NCBI GenBank assembly: GCA_027449525.1
Contig: DAIDLK010000060.1
Coordinates: 1 to 6,313 of the forward strand
Source: Legionellaceae bacterium
GTDB taxonomy: Bacteria > Pseudomonadota > Gammaproteobacteria > Legionellales > Legionellaceae
Direction of reading: 5' to 3'
DNA length: 6,313 nucleotides
The translations under genes were made by a program, and so were the position numbers. This document shows positions 1 to 5,837 of the stretch, in pieces (the first letter of the stretch is position 1; every line of letters begins with the position of its first letter). The notes beneath the pieces were generated by a model, which saw nothing but the letters and a program-made list of their open reading frames with translations, was not told the DNA's origin and ran no database searches.

Positions 1-457
1 TTGTTTGTTCAATGAATTATACAATGAAGTTTATTTATGCGTATCCAATTTTACCCTGGGCATCATGGCGGCTTTTTTTGACGCAACGTTTCAAACGGGA
101 CTTAACCATACCATTTGGAGTATTGTTGATGAACGCCGACAATCCCTGCGTGAACTGATTAAAAATTCTTGTTTCGCTGTGCCATCCGTTGCGCAGCGCT
201 CCATGCTACCTGTGGAATGGTTGCATTATAAACCAAACGATAAAACCGATTTATCCATTTGCCGTGAACTGAATCAATTAAATTTAGCGGTGTTGCCTGG
301 CCGTCAATTTTACTGGAATTCTGCGTCATCGCCAGGCAATCAACGCAATATTCGCATTAGTTTAATGAAGCAAGAGAAAAGTTTTTATGCAGGTATGGCT
401 ATTTTTCAATCGTATTGTAATAAACTCATGCGCAGTTTAGGAGTCGTATTATGTTAA
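1..457 (+). CDS. PLP-dependent class I/II aminotransferase, C-terminal part (5' end outside window)
   Basis: This frame is open from the window edge (first complete codon at base 2) to TAA at 455-457, giving about 150 residues of a family usually 380-430 long. The TTG at base 5 is an internal Leu codon, not a start. The catalytic PLP lysine and the N-terminal substrate region lie upstream and cannot be seen. What remains matches the small C-terminal domain of fold-type I aminotransferases: a helix with VDERRQSL (about residues 41-48 counted from base 5), a strand ending in VLPGRQFYW (96-104), and NIRISL (115-120). Arg117 (codon 353-355) is the expected alpha-carboxylate-binding Arg. Such enzymes swap an amino group between an amino acid and a 2-keto acid, though some relatives do other PLP chemistry, such as oxidation of arginine. 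The substrate cannot be told. The stop overlaps the next gene's start by 7 bases, so the two are probably translationally coupled. Confidence -1.
   Translation, partial: CLFNELYNEVYLCVSNFTLGIMAAFFDATFQTGLNHTIWSIVDERRQSLRELIKNSCFAVPSVAQRSMLPVEWLHYKPNDKTDLSICRELNQLNLAVLPGRQFYWNSASSPGNQRNIRISLMKQEKSFYAGMAIFQSYCNKLMRSLGVVLC
438..443 (+). promoter_or_regulatory. Shine-Dalgarno site for the dehydrogenase gene
   Basis: TAGGAG lies 7 bases before the ATG at 451, inside the last codons of the aminotransferase. The strong match and good spacing fix the dehydrogenase start and show that the 7-base gene overlap is real. Confidence 0.8.
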
Positions 458-1389
458 CCATCTGTTTAACCGGTTCTGGGTATAGCCAACAACACCTGGA
501 TAAATTAGCACAAACGTTTAAAGTGATTCAAAAACCCAATCCCATGTCCGGCAGTGAATTTCGATACATCATTTCATCGGTTGATGCTTACATTCTGGGT
601 GGTGATGAACGATTTTCTGCCGAAGAACTCAGCCTGGCCAAACAATTGCGGGTTATCTCGTTTGTAGGCACAGGCTATAGCTCGTTTATTGATGCGATGG
701 CGGCAAAAAAACATCACATCGCGATTAAAAATACTCCGGCCGTGATGGCGCCTGCCGTAACTGAACACACCATTGGCATGCTACTTGGCTTACAACGTGA
801 ATTATTTCGGCAAAATTGGGAAGTTAAAAACAGCTCGATAACACCATGCCACACGGAAGAACTATCCTCGCGATGTGTCGGTATCATTGGATTCGGTGAA
901 ATTGGTTCTCGAATTGCACGTATCTTGCGACAGTCATTTGGAAGTGACGTCTGCTACTTTAGCCGTACGCGCAAAAAACACCTCGAAGCTGAGCTTGATT
1001 TACGCTACGTGTCAATGGATACGCTAGCGGCATCGGCTGACATCATTGTATTAGCCCTACCCACGACAGCGGAGACAAAATTTCTTATTAATGAAGCGTT
1101 CTTGTCAAAAGTTAAGCATGGCCTTATTTTAGTTAACACAGCCGGTGCGCACTTAGTTGAACCGACCGCCTTAAGAAAGTACCTTGATAATCAAGTGATA
1201 GCCGCTGCCGCTTTTGATGGGTATTACCTCGAACCCCTGCCTAAAGTCATTGATGATCCTTATCATTTATTGTGTTTACCGGATAATCGATTGATTATAA
1301 CGCCGCACACGGCAGCAAAAACAACCCAAAGCTGGTCACGCATGCTGGACATGGCTGTCGATAACGCGATTACTTTTTTTAACGAATAA
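451..1389 (+). CDS. D-isomer-specific 2-hydroxyacid dehydrogenase family protein lacking the catalytic Arg
   Basis: At 312 residues this is full length for the family, whose members reduce 2-keto acids to D-2-hydroxy acids in the cytosol with NAD(P)H. The N-terminal half has the typical FVGTGYSSFID and NTPAVMAPAVTEHTIG blocks (71-81, 94-108). The Rossmann motif GFGEIG is at 147-152. The second strand ends in SRTRKK (171-176) where NAD enzymes carry an acidic residue, which suggests NADPH preference (inference). Of the catalytic triad, Glu261 (in LEPLP) and His286 (in TPHTAA) are present. The Arg of the usual N-x-x-R-G block is replaced: the sequence reads VNTAGAHLVE (228-237), with Gly232 where Arg belongs. 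Gly232 to Glu261 is 29 residues, the same as Arg240 to Glu269 in E. coli SerA. That Arg normally binds the substrate carboxylate and carbonyl, so a changed substrate or reaction (an imine or enal, for example) or a non-catalytic role is possible. The start is set by TAGGAG at 438-443. It overlaps the gene before by 7 bases and ends 3 bases before the next. Confidence 0.9.
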   Translation: MLTICLTGSGYSQQHLDKLAQTFKVIQKPNPMSGSEFRYIISSVDAYILGGDERFSAEELSLAKQLRVISFVGTGYSSFIDAMAAKKHHIAIKNTPAVMAPAVTEHTIGMLLGLQRELFRQNWEVKNSSITPCHTEELSSRCVGIIGFGEIGSRIARILRQSFGSDVCYFSRTRKKHLEAELDLRYVSMDTLAASADIIVLALPTTAETKFLINEAFLSKVKHGLILVNTAGAHLVEPTALRKYLDNQVIAAAAFDGYYLEPLPKVIDDPYHLLCLPDNRLIITPHTAAKTTQSWSRMLDMAVDNAITFFNE

Positions 1390-1392
1390 CGC

Positions 1393-2739
1393 ATGGAACG
1401 TATCGAACAATTGCTAGAGCGTTTAACAAAATTTGCGTCAGTTGATGTCATTGCGCCTGACGATCCACGTTATCCTAACGCTCGACTTATCTACAATCGC
1501 ATGCACGATGATTACCCGGCGCTTATCGTACGAACCTTAACCGTTGACGCAATACGCTCAATACTAGCCTTTGTTGCTGAAGAGCAGGTTGTACTGGCTA
1601 TCCGTGGCGGAGGGCACCATATTGGTGGTTTTGGTACTTGTCATCAAGGCATTGTGCTCGATTTTTCCGTGTTTAAAGGCATTGAGATTGACCATGAACA
1701 GCAGCTTGTTTCGGTTGAGCCAGGTTGTTGCTTAGGGGAACTGGATGCCACCTTATCAGCTGCTGGCTACATTGTTCCAACCGGTACCGTCAGTGAAACT
1801 GGTTTGGCTGGACTAACCCTGGGTGGTGGCATTGGTTGGTTGATTGGTCAATACGGTTTAACGTGTGATCAATTAGTCGGCGCGGATGTTTTATTAGCAG
1901 ATGGTCGAATGGTCAAAGCGGAGGATCCAGAGCATCGTCAGCTACTTTGGGCGCTACGCGGCGGTGGGGGAAATTTTGGAATTGTATTAAAATTTAGATA
2001 CCAACTGCATCCGTTACCAACAACACACTGTGGTATGGGGCTAGTTGACTGGGAGCATTGTTTATCCGTCATGAGGGTCCTATTGCCTTATCTAAACGAT
2101 CAGTGCCCGAGCAGCATGACCGTAGCGCCTATCTTCGTCAAAAACGACCGTGGTGAATCCCACTTACGCATCGATTTTTGTTGCGCGAATGGCACAACAG
2201 ACGATGTGCTGCAACTAATGTCGCTATCCAAACACATTCATTGGACTGCGGTGAAAGAATGGAATTTTGTTGAATGGCAACGAGCGTTTGATCAAGCGTT
2301 TTTACCGCCAATGCGTGGTTATTGGAAAGCTGTTTATTTGGACACTCTAAGCATTGCAATCATTGAAACTTTATGTGAAGTATTTTTACAATCATCCAGT
2401 CCGAGATGTTCAATTTTAATCGAACATTTGCACGGTGCATTTAAACACCGTGATCAAGATTCCTCCGCTTTTCCCTTGCGGGACAAAAATTTTGGAATTT
2501 TATTTTCGCTACGCTGGGAAGCAGCGGATGAGGATGCTGAGCAAATTCGTTGGGTAAAAGAAAGCTTTAGTAAAATTGACCCCATGGGGATTTCGAGTAC
2601 CTATGTAAATTATACCAATGCTGACGATAAACGCGCTGTCAACACGTTGTTATTGAGTAGTTTATCAGCAATAGCCGAAGTCAAAGCTTTGTATGATCCA
2701 ACGAATCTTTTTAGACGTAATCATAATGTCAAACCTTAA
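1393..2739 (+). CDS. BBE-like FAD-dependent oxidoreductase with a covalent-flavin His
   Basis: This 448-residue protein has the full two-domain layout of bacterial berberine-bridge-enzyme-like (VAO/PCMH-fold) flavoproteins. The FAD-binding domain covers about 20-215. It has the typical entry DDPRYPNAR (23-31), the flavin-attachment segment RGGGHHIGGF (71-80), in which His75 is the expected 8-alpha-histidyl residue, and GLAGLTLGGGIGWL (137-150). The second attachment Cys of bicovalent relatives is absent; Val133 falls at that place, so a single covalent link is predicted. RGGGGNFGIV (189-198) is also typical. The C-terminal BBE segment is intact: YVNY (404-407) and LYDPTNLFRRNHNVKP (433-448). 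The family oxidises alcohols, sugars, amines or C-C bonds, passing electrons to O2 with release of H2O2. No signal peptide is seen, so it should be cytosolic. The ATG at 1393 has no clear Shine-Dalgarno site and lies 3 bases after the previous stop, so translation probably depends on coupling. The next in-frame ATG (codon 37) would remove the domain's N-terminus. Family is certain; substrate is unknown. Confidence 0.94.
   Translation: MERIEQLLERLTKFASVDVIAPDDPRYPNARLIYNRMHDDYPALIVRTLTVDAIRSILAFVAEEQVVLAIRGGGHHIGGFGTCHQGIVLDFSVFKGIEIDHEQQLVSVEPGCCLGELDATLSAAGYIVPTGTVSETGLAGLTLGGGIGWLIGQYGLTCDQLVGADVLLADGRMVKAEDPEHRQLLWALRGGGGNFGIVLKFRYQLHPLPTTHCGMGLVDWEHCLSVMRVLLPYLNDQCPSSMTVAPIFVKNDRGESHLRIDFCCANGTTDDVLQLMSLSKHIHWTAVKEWNFVEWQRAFDQAFLPPMRGYWKAVYLDTLSIAIIETLCEVFLQSSSPRCSILIEHLHGAFKHRDQDSSAFPLRDKNFGILFSLRWEAADEDAEQIRWVKESFSKIDPMGISSTYVNYTNADDKRAVNTLLLSSLSAIAEVKALYDPTNLFRRNHNVKP
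2431..2452. repeat. Short inverted repeat within the oxidoreductase gene
   Basis: CACGGTG at 2431-2437 and its exact reverse complement CACCGTG at 2446-2452 are separated by 8 bases. It lies in the part coding for HLHGAFKHRD (345-354). A 7-bp arm in coding DNA is often chance, and no function is claimed. Confidence 0.4.
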
Positions 2740-2744
2740 TTAAT

Positions 2745-2749
2745 GGAAA
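2745..2749 (+). promoter_or_regulatory. Weak Shine-Dalgarno site for the 618-residue gene
   Basis: GGAAA starts 9 bases before the ATG at 2754, in the short gap after the oxidoreductase stop at 2737-2739. The nearby ATG at 2743 is in another frame and is not the start. Confidence 0.5.
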
Positions 2750-2753
2750 CAAC

Positions 2754-4610
2754 ATGTTTAACAACCCTTCTTTGCTTCAACAACAACTGGTGCAGCACGT
2801 AGCACTTAAATTTGGTGAATCATTAACCCATGATGTGCAACAACTGATTGAACGTGTGTGGGGTAAAGATGCTTTTATCGATCAAACCATTGGGTTGAAC
2901 CTCCAAAATATGCTCGCTTTAGATTTGAACGATGCTGCTTACTTTGTCGATTTAGCGTTAAAACTATCCGAATCGAGTCCTGTTGTTCCGGTGCTGTTAT
3001 TTGAAAAAATTCCCACGTTGGTGTTCTATGGTATCACCACTGAGGTTGGCCAGTTTTTGCTAGCCACCATCGATTACAGTGTTAGAGCCACGGCGTATTA
3101 TTTAGGCTGTGATCAGCGAAAAATTGATGACCTAACGCAAATTCTTGAGGAATCTAATTTAGCTTTTTATAAAATACTGCTACGAACGGTTACTGATAGG
3201 CACGCTGAATTTGGTATGTTGTGTGGACTTATCATGCGTCATGCTGTGTCAATTGAATCACTGCTGAGGTCTTCAGAAATCCCGGCTTATTTGGACACGT
3301 GTTCGGCACTCATCACTCATTTTGGTGCACCGATTGCTGAGCAATACATTCGCCACACCCTTGAACTGGCTAAGACCTTACCTCTGCGGGAACATTATAA
3401 AAAAATTGCCTATTTTTTCCAACAATCACCGATTTTGGCCGAGTTTTTTGTCACTTACCCCACCCTATTGCTCGCGGAGTTAAGCAAAAGCCCATTTCAA
3501 CCAAAACACGATCAGCACAACCTCCGACGGCTAAAACTGGAACTGCTAACCACAGAAAACTATTGTTACTGCTTATACAATCCTTGGCTGTTTGAGGACC
3601 GTGAATTTTTCTCGATGGTCATGAATTGGCCCACACTCCATCACAGTATTAAACAAAATATAGTATTCCAGTTACAACAAGACAATTACAAACACTACCT
3701 TATCAATCACCCAGAAATGATGGCATCTTGTCAGCTGGTAACGCAAGCAACGCAGGGTCATTGGTTATCGTCCTGGACATTTTGCCAAGAAACCATATCG
3801 CTCACTTACGTACGGCAACGCGTCAGCAAGTTGTTGCAGGATAAATACCGTTTCTCCTTAGAAGCGAAAACGATGATTAAAACACACGCTGCCGTGTTTG
3901 ATCGAACCAATACCGATTACGATGCCCCGCGAGTAGCCAGTATTGTCAACATTTTATTAACTTATTGTGTTGATGAAGCCACAACCAAAGAATTAAATGC
4001 CATGTATGCGTTTGTGTTGGGTAACCGAGAGCCGCTAAAAAATTGGTTAAGTGAGTCTGCGTTGGTCATTCAAACATGGGAACGCGACCCATGGTTTGAC
4101 TACGGTCGAGCGGATGAATTATTTTCCTGTACTAGTCTAGGTGACTATAATGCAGCAAACGCGCCAGCCTTTTTAACTGATTTGAATCTGTCGCATTTAG
4201 ACATCTGGAGTCAGCGCCAGCGCGTGGGTCGAATTCACCTAGCACTCACGCGCGGTACCGATCATACCATTCACTTATTATTGGATTGTGTCGACGGCAG
4301 TGAACGCGTGATCAACAGTAAAAAAAAATTGGCGGACATCCTCAAAGCTGTCAAAGCCTATGCTGGTTGGCTTGGCCTACCAACCATTAAAATTAATTAC
4401 GAAGTTGATTTCAACACAACACCTAAAAAATTCATTGCTTACGTTGAACACAGTTTAAACCACTCGGCACGTATTGATTACCTGTCTCGGTTGTTAGTAG
4501 GTGACCGGCTCATCCAACGCATCCCCTATCCTTGTCAGACCTATCTAGAATCTTTCAATCAACGTGATGGCGCATTTGTAAGAGGAGCCCTGATTCATGC
4601 AAACGAATAA
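2754..4610 (+). CDS. Unrecognised 618-residue protein, helical N-terminal region plus alpha/beta C-terminal domain
   Basis: I do not recognise this protein. It is soluble in character, with no signal peptide and no clear membrane span. Residues 1 to about 430 look almost wholly helical, with short amphipathic helices rich in Leu, Gln, His and Tyr. Residues about 440-600 look different, a compact alpha/beta domain. It opens with TWERDPWFDYGRADELFSC (441-459), then GDYNAANAPAFLTDLNL (463-479), a strand VGRIHLAL (491-498), a strand HLLLDCVDG (507-515), a helix (about 523-540) and NTTPKKFIAYVEH (554-566). Cys459, His495, His504, Asp511 and Asp514 are candidates for functional residues, but I cannot identify an active site. 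Motifs of NIS siderophore synthetases, adenylation domains, ATP-grasp and methyltransferases were looked for and not seen. The gene sits between the oxidoreductase (14 bases downstream of its stop) and the transporter (14-base overlap), which ties it to the same pathway as an enzyme or partner. That it is a real gene is clear from the length of the open frame and the packing. Confidence 0.9.
   Translation: MFNNPSLLQQQLVQHVALKFGESLTHDVQQLIERVWGKDAFIDQTIGLNLQNMLALDLNDAAYFVDLALKLSESSPVVPVLLFEKIPTLVFYGITTEVGQFLLATIDYSVRATAYYLGCDQRKIDDLTQILEESNLAFYKILLRTVTDRHAEFGMLCGLIMRHAVSIESLLRSSEIPAYLDTCSALITHFGAPIAEQYIRHTLELAKTLPLREHYKKIAYFFQQSPILAEFFVTYPTLLLAELSKSPFQPKHDQHNLRRLKLELLTTENYCYCLYNPWLFEDREFFSMVMNWPTLHHSIKQNIVFQLQQDNYKHYLINHPEMMASCQLVTQATQGHWLSSWTFCQETISLTYVRQRVSKLLQDKYRFSLEAKTMIKTHAAVFDRTNTDYDAPRVASIVNILLTYCVDEATTKELNAMYAFVLGNREPLKNWLSESALVIQTWERDPWFDYGRADELFSCTSLGDYNAANAPAFLTDLNLSHLDIWSQRQRVGRIHLALTRGTDHTIHLLLDCVDGSERVINSKKKLADILKAVKAYAGWLGLPTIKINYEVDFNTTPKKFIAYVEHSLNHSARIDYLSRLLVGDRLIQRIPYPCQTYLESFNQRDGAFVRGALIHANE
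4580..4587 (+). promoter_or_regulatory. Shine-Dalgarno site for the MFS transporter gene
   Basis: AAGAGGAG is the best ribosome-binding site in the window and lies 9 bases before the ATG at 4597. It sits inside the end of the preceding gene, supporting a true 14-base gene overlap. It suggests that the transporter is translated efficiently on its own as well as by coupling. Confidence 0.85.
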
Positions 4611-5778
4611 CCCTGTACGGATCCGTTTTTTGACAATTTTGTTAGGTTTGGGACAACTCTATGCGTGGGCCACAACCTATTATTTACCGGCAGCCCTGAC
4701 CCTACCTGTTGCCAACGAGCTCCATCTGAGTACGTTGGCAATTGTTGGCGGATTTTCTTGGGCCCTTTTGCTCGGTGGTGTGTGCGCGCCTAAAATTGGT
4801 GCCTGGATTGAGCACGAAGGTGGTCGGCGACCATTAGCCGTGGGTAGTTTTTGCATGGGGTTAGGCTTGATGCTTTTATCGCAATGTCACGAGCTCATCC
4901 TGTGGTACCTAGCTTGGAGCTTTCTTGGCGTAGGAATGACGCTTGGCTTATTTAACGCTGTTTTTGCCAGCATGGGTCGATTATTAGGTCAAGGTGCTAA
5001 AACCGTAATAATTAACATTACCCTTATTTCTGGTTTTGCGACCATCTTATGGCCATTAACCACCTATTTAATTGCAGCCGTTGGTTGGCGTACGATGGTC
5101 GTCTTGTACGCTATTCCTCACCTGATGATTTGGTGTCCTCTATTTTTTGTGAGTATTCCTAAACAAGTGCTGACCTATGATGCAACCGTGTCCGCCGAAG
5201 AACCGCGGGTAGCTACCGTCAACATTAAGCGAGCCTTTTACCTGTTCGCTGCCTTTGCTGTTTTACGTGCCATAGTAGGTACTACAATATCAGTTGATAT
5301 TTTAACCATGCTCATGGGACTTGGTTTTACTTTAACGGCAGCAGCGATGGTTGCTTCATTAATAGGCCCGGCGCAAATTATCGGTCGAATAATCGAACTC
5401 AAGGTGGGGCGCCAGTTTGATCCGCTCAATTCATCGATGTTTTGGACTGCTGTATTGCCGGTATCAATTGTTGTATTGGTTCTATGGGGAGCCCCTGCCG
5501 GCTGGTTTTTTGCTATTGCCTATGGAATGAGCAATGGTGTCTTAGCAATAACCATGGGTATTTTACCCATGGTAATTTTCGGCCCTAAAGGCTATGCCAG
5601 TTTATTAGGTCAATTAGCGCTGCCGGTCTTACTTGCGCAAGCAGCAACTCCGTTATTAGTAGACCCCCTACTAGAGCGATGGTCAGCAATTCATATTTTT
5701 TATCTTGCCGGACTCATGGGCCTCGCTGCCTTGATTTGTTTAATCAAGTTATCGTCGCTTACCCAAAAGACAACTTGA
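4597..5778 (+). CDS. Major facilitator superfamily (MFS_1) transporter, 12 predicted helices
   Basis: This is a 393-residue inner-membrane protein of typical MFS length. About twelve hydrophobic segments can be marked: 10-30, 46-66, 79-99, 102-125, 136-158, 163-186, then a polar central loop (187-212), then 212-233, 242-265, 281-297, 299-321, 333-357 and 364-386. The loop between helices 2 and 3, GAWIEHEGGRRPL (68-80), is a variant of MFS motif A (G-x-x-x-D-x-x-G-R-R), with Glu in place of the usual Asp. The stretches WATTYYLPAALTLPVANEL (24-42) and GVGMTLGLFNAVFASMGRL (111-129) are like those of a widespread, poorly characterised bacterial MFS group. At the end of an operon of metabolic enzymes the simplest role is proton-driven export of the product; uptake of a precursor is also possible. 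It overlaps the preceding gene by 14 bases. A strong inverted repeat lies within it at 5547-5577. Confidence 0.93.
   Translation: MQTNNPVRIRFLTILLGLGQLYAWATTYYLPAALTLPVANELHLSTLAIVGGFSWALLLGGVCAPKIGAWIEHEGGRRPLAVGSFCMGLGLMLLSQCHELILWYLAWSFLGVGMTLGLFNAVFASMGRLLGQGAKTVIINITLISGFATILWPLTTYLIAAVGWRTMVVLYAIPHLMIWCPLFFVSIPKQVLTYDATVSAEEPRVATVNIKRAFYLFAAFAVLRAIVGTTISVDILTMLMGLGFTLTAAAMVASLIGPAQIIGRIIELKVGRQFDPLNSSMFWTAVLPVSIVVLVLWGAPAGWFFAIAYGMSNGVLAITMGILPMVIFGPKGYASLLGQLALPVLLAQAATPLLVDPLLERWSAIHIFYLAGLMGLAALICLIKLSSLTQKTT
5547..5577. repeat. Near-perfect inverted repeat (hairpin) inside the MFS gene
   Basis: ACCATGGGTA at 5551-5560 is followed by a TTT loop and by its exact reverse complement TACCCATGGT at 5564-5573. 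Three more pairs (AAT at 5547-5549 with ATT at 5575-5577) extend it past one A/A mismatch, giving 13 of 14 paired positions. It codes for part of the region TMGILPMVIF (319-328). It could fold in mRNA or be bound by a dimeric protein. The few T residues that follow do not make a convincing terminator. Chance within coding sequence is not excluded. Confidence 0.6.
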
Positions 5779-5804
5779 CCACGGGCCTGCAAGTACGTTA
5801 TTTT

Positions 5805-5813
5805 TGCTACAAT
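5805..5813 (+). promoter_or_regulatory. Candidate extended -10 promoter before the last gene
   Basis: TGCTACAAT matches the extended -10 pattern TGnTAnAAT, with TACAAT as the -10 box. No good -35 box is found 16-18 bases upstream (around 5785-5790), but an extended -10 can work without one. Transcription would start near 5820, leaving a leader of under 20 bases before the ATG at 5838. The TTGACC at 5775-5780 is 27 bases away from TACAAT, too far to be its -35. Confidence 0.35.
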
Positions 5814-5837
5814 TTTCTCACCTCTAGCCTACTAACG

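Noticed and set aside
574..768. Minus-strand open frame of 64 codons
   Set aside because: It lies wholly inside the dehydrogenase gene, has no ribosome site worth naming, and its product is Arg/His-rich with no family features; a shadow of the real frame.
1263..1451. Minus-strand open frame of 62 codons
   Set aside because: It spans the end of one well-supported gene and the start of another, with no family features.
2138..2359. Minus-strand open frame of 73 codons
   Set aside because: It lies inside the oxidoreductase gene, whose frame is supported by family motifs on both sides.
2754..4610. 618-residue protein as an NIS siderophore synthetase (IucA/IucC type)
   Set aside because: The length is about right, but the His/Lys/Arg nucleotide-binding motifs of that family are not present.
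4630..4658. Perfect -35 box TTGACA inside the transporter gene
   Set aside because: No reasonable -10 box lies 16-18 bases downstream (ACAACT at 4653-4658), and it encodes part of the first membrane helix.
5238..5429. Minus-strand open frame of 63 codons
   Set aside because: It lies opposite transporter membrane segments; its Ser/Pro/Ile-rich product is what the complement of such sequence gives.
5775..5804. TTGACC with TTATTT or TATTTT at 17-18 bases as a promoter
   Set aside because: The -10 match is poor, and the nearby TGCTACAAT is a much better one.
5779..5837. Rho-independent terminator after the transporter gene
   Set aside because: No GC-rich stem followed by a T run is present in the gap; the T run at 5801-5805 has no stem before it.
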